From JBAXQQ01 sp037131695 (GTDB lineage Bacteria; Armatimonadota; Hebobacteria; CAIYQO01), in contig CAZWZF010000038.1 in the NCBI GenBank assembly GCA_964638715.1, forward strand, positions 1 to 45,759: 45,759 nt of DNA, read 5' to 3'. Below the pieces are notes generated by a model. The model ran no database searches. It was not told where the DNA came from and saw nothing but the letters and a program-made list of their open reading frames with translations. The position numbers were made by a program, and so were the translations under genes. Of this stretch, positions 17,401 to 25,051 are shown in pieces. Position 1 is the first letter of the stretch. Each line of letters opens with the position of its first letter.

Positions 17401-18511
17401 GGCATATATTACTCAATCTGAAATAGATTTAACACCGGAATTATTCAAACGAAATGAAGATAATATCAGCAAACTGCAAAAAGCATTGGAATTTATAGAT
17501 AAACCAATCGCATACTCGAATGAAAAAACTATCTGGACGGTACCATCAAAAGCTGGTAATTGCATTTATATCACAGTAGTAAACCAAGGATTTGTAGATG
17601 GTAAAAATGCAAGCATGTCAGTAAAACCGCAGATTGGTAACATCATTTGGAATACTGAGCGGCCTATATATAATGTCAGAAGTCAAAAATTAATTTCTAA
17701 GATTGATGCTGAAAAATGCGACCTGACATCAGAAGGTTTTCAATTATTCGCATTGCCAACAGAAGAGATAAAAGTTATGAGGGCGGTTATAAAGAAAAAT
17801 CCATCATCTTACAATCTGAATGTTAAAATAAATGATGGCAAAATGACTGGTATCCCGCTTGAGATTACTGTTAAAAATGATACTGACAAAGTAATATTTT
17901 TCAGTGCAAGCGGTTTAAATATTGAACTTCCAATAAAAGATAACGACCCTTCCGGTGATTACTTAGTATCAGTAAAAGAACTGTTGTCTGGTATTGCTGA
18001 TAATATAAAAATCAATCATGTTCAACAAAAAACTATTTCCTCAAACACTGACGATATAATAGTTGAAAACCAGGCGAAAGCTATTAAAGCATTTGAATTA
18101 AATAACAAGCCATTGATGTTTGCACTGACAGCAGAACAAATGAATAACGTTGTATTAATGTCAGAAGTAAAAAGATTGAGTGATTTCTACATGCTGAATG
18201 GTCGTAAAATTGATATACAGGAAATCGCGCCAAATAAAGCTATCTCGTCATTGCAGCCGACATCGGCAATACAAAAATACCCACAATGGTATACACCAGA
18301 TACTGATATTGTCCTTATTGGCACACCTGCAAATAATCTGCTTATTTATGATCAAGTGCGCGGTTATCTGTTGCCATCAAAAGAAATAAAAACAAAATCC
18401 TCAAAGATTTATTACACATACTCCCCATTCCGTGGTGAGTGTGATGCTTTAAATATTATTGCAAATGACAACGAAGGAATAATAAAAGCTGTTGATTTTC
18501 TGGTGAGATAA
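14426..18511 (+). CDS. Giant secreted LamG protein with a TIM-barrel-like core, putative carbohydrate-active enzyme
   Basis: The product is 1361 residues with a signal peptide ending near residue 19 (MKLLYFTFLCLLFTTTLFS). Residues about 20-225 are a LamG/concanavalin-like domain: YTITAWVKIDTL, GEWAHVALVFNKSDKSKVYLNGKAV, HWKFGNAEWRGGMDDLHIYAAALTDEQV. The central region (about 510-900) reads like a TIM barrel: LTEYADHLANLGVDNLFETTSED, LLAERNIRLGAMATGY, FTGVFTGADNAG, PTWSIVDDFGLFFGRESLHRAYALALSRGLQGIGGNF. Around 890-1000 a GATase-like segment (IGILYVHDQA, AGWPARIITSEELKREQPADIKVILLTGL, FKTKGGIIITDDES) recalls the middle domain of GH42-like enzymes. I cannot assign a named glycosidase family or catalytic acids. 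GAAAGG precedes the ATG. Confidence 0.7.
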   Translation: MKLLYFTFLCLLFTTTLFSQKVPLIASYNMEPDAASAGKLIDASGMNSGAKLIDTTFVEREGHGKAVYFDKNSSKIELDDKLMLNNLVTKYTITAWVKIDTLPSTYDLNKGFLFRKGDNNGFQIAITPKAEFFFHGYWGGGWYHGPTSGKMPLGEWAHVALVFNKSDKSKVYLNGKAVLTASTPYQTRPVNDHWKFGNAEWRGGMDDLHIYAAALTDEQVTLDMNNKIETRPATEADIPEITYPVSVSLGRYDMPIPFAHIDGRMKMTAERKTGPNAVDWPEIRVKIPGKPDILLFKDSGKQAIEVSLPINGKEMPLMKQDYDNQIMPTGQWFRAVTWRWGQFYVYSTDSTARTSSGEFELWVFPIIISGEGDADIDSVDLIMDGKSIYKRNEKFKSLTLLLPANINNKKYELSVNGREAVKFDIGLQKVKLGNPKDLPIEVNLIVPGEGKKIFVKNLLTPETFAYQKEYDEALKDMKAKTYPPSFNNNINTTPLKSHINIDTPLSPVSTHLVAMSAGMSGGLLTAANHITRFKGTLTEYADHLANLGVDNLFETTSEDTFNKNNPDYDELSKLLAERNIRLGAMATGYAGWGAMGHPNMAFHSYTLPEWHAPLYREYQLITQRFNRYPNFTGVFTGADNAGYVPYWDWAPPIPNRPWGRSFEAFQQDKKLKTPIGPAISVKKDYEIKGTQKDFINYIDRYDESYKQYGYFNNAVKTINDNLMFTTGSFGSSPGVGGSGGWPWASIPGNTMEDKVSIQTAYDWNEQSSSKPIQNVALIDRLHSYNPDKPTWSIVDDFGLFFGRESLHRAYALALSRGLQGIGGNFLAHTTDIETKDNLKEPGVREKKVNNYKEIFAWAHKCGGPYSMMRPLSKIGILYVHDQAISREIVGGADPGEKLYQGSHEGKTTEALFLCHAAGWPARIITSEELKREQPADIKVILLTGLNRFDNTWVWYSGLEKALTTFKTKGGIIITDDESVSPVESINTGMKIAAYITQSEIDLTPELFKRNEDNISKLQKALEFIDKPIAYSNEKTIWTVPSKAGNCIYITVVNQGFVDGKNASMSVKPQIGNIIWNTERPIYNVRSQKLISKIDAEKCDLTSEGFQLFALPTEEIKVMRAVIKKNPSSYNLNVKINDGKMTGIPLEITVKNDTDKVIFFSASGLNIELPIKDNDPSGDYLVSVKELLSGIADNIKINHVQQKTISSNTDDIIVENQAKAIKAFELNNKPLMFALTAEQMNNVVLMSEVKRLSDFYMLNGRKIDIQEIAPNKAISSLQPTSAIQKYPQWYTPDTDIVLIGTPANNLLIYDQVRGYLLPSKEIKTKSSKIYYTYSPFRGECDALNIIANDNEGIIKAVDFLVR

Positions 18512-18512
18512 T

Positions 18513-18555
18513 AAAAAAAGATATCCTTTATCAAAATATGGTGACGGATATCTTT
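18513..18555 (-). terminator. Intrinsic terminator downstream of murA
   Basis: AAAGATATCC (18517-18526) and GGATATCTTT (18546-18555) form a 10-bp stem with a 19-base loop. On the minus strand TTTTTTT runs out of the stem. It lies 20 bases past the murA stop and may also stop the convergent LamG transcript. Confidence 0.7.
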
Positions 18556-18575
18556 AAGACTTTATTAACTTATAT

Positions 18576-19853
18576 TTATTTACATTTATTTCCAATATCG
18601 ATTTTTGCACCTAAATGTCTTAGTTTTTCTTCCAAGTTCTCATATCCTCGAACAATGAAATGTCTGCCAGTTATTGTAGATTCACCTTGGGCAGATAATG
18701 CCGCAACTACCAGCGCGGCACCGGCGCGCATATCTGCGGGTTCCAATAATCTGCCTTCCAATTTATCAACACCTTCAATATTGGCAATCTTATTTTCTTC
18801 AACTTTAATACGTGCACCCATTTTACGCAATTCATTAACATATCCCATACGGCCAGAATAAATATTCTCATGAACAACACTTCGTCCGGCTGCCTGGCAC
18901 ATCATTGCTACTAATGGCGGCTGCAAATCAGTCGGAAAACCGGGGAAAGGCTGAGTTGAAACAATAGTACCAGCAGGAGTTAGCCCGGTCGCGTCAACTG
19001 TTATATAATCATTTCCCTTAACCACTTTTATACCCATTTCATTGAATATATCAGTCAAAGAACCTAAATCATTCGGGTTAAGTTTACCAACTGTCACTTT
19101 ACCACGGGTTGCCGCGCCAGCAAGCAAAAATGTACCACCTTCAATGCGGTCAGCACATAACGTATGTTGAACATTGTGGAGTTTATCTACCCCTTCAACA
19201 ACTACCTTGCGAGTACCAACTCCGCTTATTTTTGCTCCCGCATTAATGAGAAATTCACACAGATTTGTCATTTCCGGGTCTTCAGTCGCACTCTCTATGA
19301 CTGTTTGACCTTTTGCTAATACTGCTGTAAGCAAAGCATTAAATGTTGCTCCCGGACTTCGATAAGTCGGATCCAGCATAACTCTACCGCCAATTAATCC
19401 ATTTGGTGCGGTACATATAGCCTCATCGGTTTGCTCAACCGCCTGCACACCTAAAGATCGAATTGCCTGCATGATATAATCCACAGGGCGAGCACCTATT
19501 GAACAACCACCGGGCATCGGGGCGATGACTTTACCCATTCTGGCAAGCAATGGGCCTATTAAGTAATATGACCCGCGCATGGAAGTAGCTAATTGGCGAT
19601 CTAATTCATAACCGGTAATATTCGATGCATCAACAATCGCGACATCGCCGTCACGACTTATTTTTGCGCCTAATACTGTCATTAATTGAAATAGATTCGC
19701 TACATCGGCGATATTCGGGACATTATGTAAAACAGCAGTACCTGATACCAATAAAGCAGCTGCTATTATTGGCAATCCACCGTTTTTACTTCCACTTAGA
19801 GTTATTTCACCCGACAGCGGTATGCCACCGGTAACCTTTAAAATATCTGACAT
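18576..19853 (-). CDS. murA: UDP-N-acetylglucosamine 1-carboxyvinyltransferase
   Basis: MurA transfers enolpyruvate from PEP to UDP-GlcNAc, the first committed step of peptidoglycan synthesis in the cytoplasm. The N-terminus ITLSGSKNGGLPIIAAALL carries the conserved Lys-Asn. The active-site loop is MPGGCSIGARPVD with C117, the residue that is Asp in fosfomycin-resistant forms, so this enzyme should be fosfomycin-sensitive by that criterion. SMRGSYYLIGPLLARMG and PFPGFPTDLQPPLVAMM are further signatures. The 425-residue length is normal. GAGGG lies 4 bases before the ATG. Terminators flank it on both sides, so it is transcribed alone. Confidence 0.96.
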   Translation of the reverse strand: MSDILKVTGGIPLSGEITLSGSKNGGLPIIAAALLVSGTAVLHNVPNIADVANLFQLMTVLGAKISRDGDVAIVDASNITGYELDRQLATSMRGSYYLIGPLLARMGKVIAPMPGGCSIGARPVDYIMQAIRSLGVQAVEQTDEAICTAPNGLIGGRVMLDPTYRSPGATFNALLTAVLAKGQTVIESATEDPEMTNLCEFLINAGAKISGVGTRKVVVEGVDKLHNVQHTLCADRIEGGTFLLAGAATRGKVTVGKLNPNDLGSLTDIFNEMGIKVVKGNDYITVDATGLTPAGTIVSTQPFPGFPTDLQPPLVAMMCQAAGRSVVHENIYSGRMGYVNELRKMGARIKVEENKIANIEGVDKLEGRLLEPADMRAGAALVVAALSAQGESTITGRHFIVRGYENLEEKLRHLGAKIDIGNKCK

Positions 19854-19879
19854 TTTTCCCTCGTGCTGCGAATAGGCTG

Positions 19880-19918
19880 TAATGAAAACATCCGGTGTAA
19901 TAGAATAACACCGGATGT
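19880..19918 (-). terminator. Intrinsic terminator between the epimerase-like gene and murA
   Basis: ACATCCGGTGT (19888-19898) and ACACCGGATGT (19908-19918) form a perfect 11-bp stem with a 9-base loop. On the minus strand it is followed by TTTTCATT. It sits 11 bases after the stop of the gene at 19929-20828. Confidence 0.75.
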
Positions 19919-19928
19919 GGATTATATA

Positions 19929-20828
19929 TTATCCGATTTGTGGCAGAATTACTTTGTCGATATCTTCATCACTGCTGACTGCCGGTATATTTGCGACCAG
20001 TTTCCAGGTCTCGACATGTTCATAAGTTTCACCCGGGTCTAATACAATCACTGGCCCTAATGATTCAACTTCCAACATTTCTTCATTGCTGAATGTTTCG
20101 AAATTGCAGCCAAAATCAGGATATTGCTCATACGGATCATAATCAAAATATTTCATAAACAGAGTATTTTTCACCAGATATGCAGCCCAACCATCCTTAA
20201 CAGCCATGCCAAATTTTGCCGGTGATTTAGTTGAATCCTGACTGAAGGTGAAATATTTTTTGCCCCAACGGAAACGCGGGTCGGACATATCAGTGTAAGG
20301 CCATAATACTAACGGGAAATCTGGAACTAAAACTTCCGTGTGCGACCGTTTTGGCGGCAATGGAACAATGCATATACCACCGGCATCCATTACTGTTAAT
20401 GCCCATGCTGCCAACTCAATTGCCCAATTTCCAGTATTGCTGGTACGATGAATAACAGTAACGACATTTGCTTCAGAATCCATGATTAATTCAATTTCTT
20501 TTTGAATACCATTTTCCGGTTCCGGGTTGCTGATCAATTTCACACTGAAATCATCTAATTTTTCCCATTTAATCGGACTGTTATCTAAACTATATGTTCG
20601 AGGTTTAGCTTCCGGGGCATGCCATAAACGATGTCCGCCACGAATTTGCCATTCATCTTCGCCACTCTTGCCAATTTGATCAGGATAATTCTTCATTACA
20701 TTCGGTCCGCCAATAGGACTGAAAGATATTATACGTGGTCCAACGTCTAAAGTAGCAATTAATTCAATGGAGCCGTTTGAAAGTTTAATATTATTCTTCC
20801 AGCCGCCATATTCTACAGTCTCTATCAT
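19929..20828 (-). CDS. Aldose-epimerase-like protein, function unknown
   Basis: The product has 299 residues and no signal peptide. The order of strands and motifs suggests a galactose-mutarotase-type beta-sandwich: LSNGSIELIATLDVGPRIISFSPIGGPNVM at the N-terminus, RGGHRLWHAPEAKPRTY (about 63-79), ELAAWALTVMDAGG, and the C-terminal FGCNFETFSNEEMLEVESLGPVIVLDPGETYEHVETWKL. The GGHRLWHAPE histidines and the late Glu are plausible active-site residues. Related uncharacterised proteins are often near sugar-catabolism genes. It is a single gene with AAGGAA ahead of the ATG and its own terminator. I do not assign an enzymatic reaction. Confidence 0.65.
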   Translation of the reverse strand: MIETVEYGGWKNNIKLSNGSIELIATLDVGPRIISFSPIGGPNVMKNYPDQIGKSGEDEWQIRGGHRLWHAPEAKPRTYSLDNSPIKWEKLDDFSVKLISNPEPENGIQKEIELIMDSEANVVTVIHRTSNTGNWAIELAAWALTVMDAGGICIVPLPPKRSHTEVLVPDFPLVLWPYTDMSDPRFRWGKKYFTFSQDSTKSPAKFGMAVKDGWAAYLVKNTLFMKYFDYDPYEQYPDFGCNFETFSNEEMLEVESLGPVIVLDPGETYEHVETWKLVANIPAVSSDEDIDKVILPQIG

Positions 20829-21011
20829 GGTATCGATTCCTTTTTAATTTGATGTTAATATTTTCTGTTAATTATTATATAATTCCTGCAAACTAATGAT
20901 ATGCCGAAATAAACTTTACAAAAATATTACAGTTATATAAATTTTCTGTTAAATCTATCATTTATACCAATATAATATTAAAATACGTAAAAGCTATGAT
21001 AGACTATCACT

Positions 21012-21635
21012 ATGAAAAAAATAATCATAACTGTAGCGATATTAATATTGGTTGTTATCCTGTATATCAATTTATCATTCAAATCTCCTGCGATAATTGT
21101 TGCAAATCGCAAACCGGCGACTGATTTTTACACTAAATTAGCATACGCAGGAGAAGATATTGTTGACCCAAACATTGCATATAAAGCTGCATATATCCAA
21201 ATTAAATATCCGGGTGGCGATATACCAGCAAATACAGGTGTTTGTTCAGATGTCATTATCCGTACATATCGAAAAGTTGGCATTGATTTGCAAGTTAAAG
21301 TCCATGAAGATATGAAAAACAATTTCAACATATATCCAAAGCAATGGGGATTAACACATACAGATACTAACATCGACCATCGTCGTGTTTACAATTTAAA
21401 TACATTTTTTAAACGCAAAGGTCAGACTCTTCCTATTACAAAAATATCATCAGATTATAAACCTGGAGAAATAGTTATATGGAGATTAATGAATGGATTG
21501 CCGCATATAGGTTTAGTAACCAGCGTCAAAGCCTTAAGCGGCAATTACTATATGGTCCATAATTGGGGAAGCGGACAAGTAATGGAGGACGTTTTATTCT
21601 GTAGTGAGATAATCGGTCATTACCGGTATAAATAG
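21012..21635 (+). CDS. DUF1287 family exported protein (NlpC/P60-like fold)
   Basis: This 207-residue protein has an N-terminal hydrophobic segment (MKKIIITVAILILVVILYINL, signal peptide or anchor) and a domain matching DUF1287: YPGGDIPANTGVCSDVIIRTYRKVGIDLQVKVHEDM, then FNIYPKQWGLTHTDTNIDHRRVYNLNTFFKRKG and GEIVIWRLMNGLPHIGLVTS. The family is thought to be related to NlpC/P60-type cysteine hydrolases; C78 in GVCSD, the IDHRR and the PHIG histidines are the likely catalytic residues. A cell-wall or amide-hydrolase role is inference. No ribosome site is evident; a TGATAG-A-CTATCA palindrome (20997-21009) directly precedes the ATG. Confidence 0.83.
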   Translation: MKKIIITVAILILVVILYINLSFKSPAIIVANRKPATDFYTKLAYAGEDIVDPNIAYKAAYIQIKYPGGDIPANTGVCSDVIIRTYRKVGIDLQVKVHEDMKNNFNIYPKQWGLTHTDTNIDHRRVYNLNTFFKRKGQTLPITKISSDYKPGEIVIWRLMNGLPHIGLVTSVKALSGNYYMVHNWGSGQVMEDVLFCSEIIGHYRYK

Positions 21636-21693
21636 ATATAAGATATTTTTACTTTTTTGTCGATAAACACTGTTAAACAGCGAGTTTTCACGC

Positions 21694-21699
21694 TATAAT
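21694..21699 (+). promoter_or_regulatory. Candidate -10 box for the kinase-protease operon
   Basis: TATAAT lies 36 bases before the GTG start of the hybrid kinase. No good -35 box is visible, but a CTGTT-A-AACAG palindrome (21670-21680) covers the -35 area and could bind a regulator. Confidence 0.3.
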
Positions 21700-21734
21700 A
21701 AGCAAAACTATTAGTGCTATTTAAGGAAACAGTT

Positions 21735-24700
21735 GTGACCGAACAATCAAATAATAAAGAGAATCATATCCCCGAATGGCAGGCAAAGCCAATCACATGG
21801 TGGTTGATATTCTCTATTCTATATATAATTTGCGATTCATTGGACTTTTATGGCTATTCGTTAAATAAAAATGCAGTATTAAGCGGTGACCAATACCCGG
21901 AAATATTACGTTTTTCTTTTGGCATTATGCTTGCTGCTTTTGCTATTTTGCGATACCGGGCATGGCCTTTTGCTATTTTAATTACAGTTCTTCTTCATTA
22001 TATTATCGCAGCATTTTTTGGTGTTGCAAATGCTACCAACCCGACATTGATATTTTATCTTGGCGCACTTGTTCAAGCCGCTATCGCAGGTCTTGCTTCT
22101 CACATGTTTCTGGAAGGCGCACCTAAATTTGACCATTGGCGTTCTTGGATTGGTTATATATTGATATATATCCTGATGGCGCCAACAGTAGCCGGAGCTT
22201 TCGCTGTTATAGCTGAACAGGCATTTGATACTCGTTTCTTTACATCATTCGCAGAAACCGCAATGCTTGCCATTGCAACTCATGCCGCAATTACACCGTC
22301 GATACTTGTAGTTTTAGACGAATATTATAAAAAAGACAGCCGACCAGCAGGACGTATATTAGAAGGAATATTATTGTTTCCAATTTTAATTATCCTGAAT
22401 CTCGTTTCATTTATCGGCGTTAAGTCAGACCCTATTTTTGCTCCTGTTTCAATTTATCTGCCTTTCCCTATTTTAGTGTGGTCGGTAGTACGTTTTGGAA
22501 TCACAGGTGCAAGTTTTAGCCTGCTTACAACATGTGTTATCGCAGTTATTGGCTTTAACATGAAATCAGGTCCATTTTATTCGACAAATCCTGAAGTTCC
22601 ATTAGGAATTTCCATTGTTAGTGCACAATTATTTTTATTAATAATTGCCTTACTTGTTTACGGTTTTAATTCAATCCTTTATCAATTAATTACCATCGAA
22701 GCAAGCACCATCACTTTAGAAAGCCGCTACCGCCTGTTATTTGAAAGAATGATGCAAGGTGTATTATATCTGCGAAATTCAGGACAAATAACTGATGCGA
22801 ATCCTGCTGCTGAAAAGATATTTGGCATATCTCACGATGAATTGCTAAATAGAAATATTAATGATAAAAACTGGGCGGCGGTTCGCGAAGATGAATCCCC
22901 CTTCCCTGTTTGGGAATATCCTTCAAATATCGCCGTACGAACCGGCAAACCAGCATCTGCTACCATGGGTATGTATAACCCGCGCGATAACTCGTACCGA
23001 TGGGTATCGGTAGACGCAGTGCCTGAATTTAGATTAGGCGACGACCATCCACGCGAATTATTCATGACAGTAAATGATATTACACTGGTTAAAAATGCGA
23101 CTGATGCATTACAAATGGAAGAAGAAACATACCGGGCATTATCAGAATCTTCACCAGATTCTATCATTCATGTTGATAAGAAATGCATAATAAAAAGAGC
23201 GAACCAGCGTTGCGCTTTATCTCATGGTTATCGTAATGTTGACGAAATAGTTTTGGCTAATTTATCTGTTGCTGCATTGGTAGCAGAGAAAGATAAAGAA
23301 CGCCTGAATACTTTCATTCAGACAATTTTTGAAAAATGTTTTCAGAAATCAGACGTATTTACTGCTCAGCGCAAAGACGGCACCACATTTCAGGTGGAGA
23401 TTAATGGCGCTCCAGTATTAAATGACAGTGGGTTGCCGGAAGTTGTTGTATTAATTGAACGCGACATTACCGAAAGAATGCGAACCGACCAGGTAATGAA
23501 AGAAGGTGAAGAACGTCACCGATTAATAGTTAACAGCGTAAGTGAAATCATCATCGTATTTGATTATGACGGAATATTCCGATTTATTAATAAGCAAGCA
23601 GCACAAACCCTTGGCGGAGAAGTTCCTGATTTTATTGGACGAACAATGTTTGATATTTTTCCACCTGACGTTGCACGATATCAGTTGGACAATGCACGTG
23701 GGGTTATCGACTCTGGTGTCTCGATAACTCAAGATGATGCGACATCAATACGTGGCGAAATTATATGGTGGCAAGTCACAATGTCGCCTTTAACCTATGA
23801 AGGCAGGAAAGCGGCTTTATTCCTGGCTATGGACATTACCGGCAGAAAACAGGAAGAAGAAGCGCGGATTAACTTTGAACAAAAAATGCGCAGTTCTCAG
23901 CGAATTGAAGCTATCGGTAGATTAGCCGGCGGTGTTGCTCACGACTTGAACAACTTGCTTTCACCAATGATTGGCTATACCGAATTGGCATTAGTACAAA
24001 TGCAGCAGGATAATCCACTATTCCCAATCTTAAACCAGGCACTGCAAGCGGCAGAAAAAGCACGGCAATTAACACGCCAGTTGTTAGCTTATGGACGCAA
24101 ACAGGTTTTAGAAGTAAAAGCATTAAGTATGGTGTCTCTGGTAGACGACTTTACCATGATTCTGCGCAGTATGGTCGGTGGAAAATTGGAATTAGTTACC
24201 CGCATGTCACCTGATTTATGTGTAGTAAAAGCTGACCCGTCACAAATGCAGCAAGTTGTAATGAACTTTGTCGTTAATGCGCGTGATGCTATGCAGGATG
24301 GCGGAACAATTACAATAATTGTTGATGAATATGACCTTACCGAAGCGGAAACTGAAAGCTGGAGTGATTTGAAAGCTGCCAGATATGTTAGATTGATGGT
24401 AACAGATACCGGCTGTGGTATGAATGATGAAACTATTCAGCATATCTTTGAACCATTCTTCACTACAAAAGCACCGAATAAAGGTACCGGTTTAGGACTG
24501 GCAACAGTTTATGGAATCGTAAAACAGCATGGCGGAGATATTAAGGTAACCAGTGCAGTTGGTAAAGGTACTACATTTACAGTGCTGATTCCGGCAGTTG
24601 AAGGATTTGTTGAAATTGTATCAGCTTCAGGCGATACTAACAATTTAAGCAATGTTCCTATTAAAACAACATCTGTATTGGTTGTTGAAGACAATGATCT

Positions 24701-25037
24701 GGTACGAGCACTTGCGGTTGATATTCTTGCCGCACGTGGTTTTGAGGTATTCAGTACCCTTGACCCGTTGGAAGCTATTGATATTTTCCGATCAAATGAA
24801 GATAAAATTAACTTGCTTATCACAGATATTGTGATGCCAAAGCTTAACGGTCGTGAATTAGCACAAAGATTGCTGGCTATAAAACCTGAATTGAATGTAA
24901 TTTATGTTTCAGGATATTCTGAAAATGTAATAGCTACAGAAGGTATGCTGGCGCAAGGAACACATTTCGTTCAAAAACCATTTACCATGTCATCGTTATT
25001 ACAAAAAGTAATTGATGTATTGAGTGTAAAAGAATAG
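21735..25037 (+). CDS. Hybrid sensor histidine kinase (MASE1-PAS x3-HisKA-HATPase-receiver)
   Basis: This 1100-residue membrane sensor should autophosphorylate and pass the phosphate to its own receiver. I chose the GTG at 21735 because AAGGA stands 7 bases before it. An upstream in-frame GTG (21714) lacks such a site. Domains in order: eight or so membrane segments resembling MASE1 (about 15-310); PAS domains at about 335-450, 460-590 and 600-715; HisKA with GGVAHDLNNLLSPMIGYTELAL (phospho-acceptor H736); HATPase_c with NFVVNARDAM, DTGCGM and GTGLGLATVYGIV; and a C-terminal receiver with acceptor D1031 (LLITDIVMP) and the K in VQKPF. The signal and the downstream partner are unknown. The HtrA gene follows 14 bases later. 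Confidence 0.92.
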   Translation: MTEQSNNKENHIPEWQAKPITWWLIFSILYIICDSLDFYGYSLNKNAVLSGDQYPEILRFSFGIMLAAFAILRYRAWPFAILITVLLHYIIAAFFGVANATNPTLIFYLGALVQAAIAGLASHMFLEGAPKFDHWRSWIGYILIYILMAPTVAGAFAVIAEQAFDTRFFTSFAETAMLAIATHAAITPSILVVLDEYYKKDSRPAGRILEGILLFPILIILNLVSFIGVKSDPIFAPVSIYLPFPILVWSVVRFGITGASFSLLTTCVIAVIGFNMKSGPFYSTNPEVPLGISIVSAQLFLLIIALLVYGFNSILYQLITIEASTITLESRYRLLFERMMQGVLYLRNSGQITDANPAAEKIFGISHDELLNRNINDKNWAAVREDESPFPVWEYPSNIAVRTGKPASATMGMYNPRDNSYRWVSVDAVPEFRLGDDHPRELFMTVNDITLVKNATDALQMEEETYRALSESSPDSIIHVDKKCIIKRANQRCALSHGYRNVDEIVLANLSVAALVAEKDKERLNTFIQTIFEKCFQKSDVFTAQRKDGTTFQVEINGAPVLNDSGLPEVVVLIERDITERMRTDQVMKEGEERHRLIVNSVSEIIIVFDYDGIFRFINKQAAQTLGGEVPDFIGRTMFDIFPPDVARYQLDNARGVIDSGVSITQDDATSIRGEIIWWQVTMSPLTYEGRKAALFLAMDITGRKQEEEARINFEQKMRSSQRIEAIGRLAGGVAHDLNNLLSPMIGYTELALVQMQQDNPLFPILNQALQAAEKARQLTRQLLAYGRKQVLEVKALSMVSLVDDFTMILRSMVGGKLELVTRMSPDLCVVKADPSQMQQVVMNFVVNARDAMQDGGTITIIVDEYDLTEAETESWSDLKAARYVRLMVTDTGCGMNDETIQHIFEPFFTTKAPNKGTGLGLATVYGIVKQHGGDIKVTSAVGKGTTFTVLIPAVEGFVEIVSASGDTNNLSNVPIKTTSVLVVEDNDLVRALAVDILAARGFEVFSTLDPLEAIDIFRSNEDKINLLITDIVMPKLNGRELAQRLLAIKPELNVIYVSGYSENVIATEGMLAQGTHFVQKPFTMSSLLQKVIDVLSVKE

Positions 25038-25051
25038 GACAGGAGAGACTG

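Noticed and set aside
21670..21680. CTGTT-A-AACAG as a LexA box
   Set aside because: The spacing does not match known LexA sites and no SOS gene is nearby.
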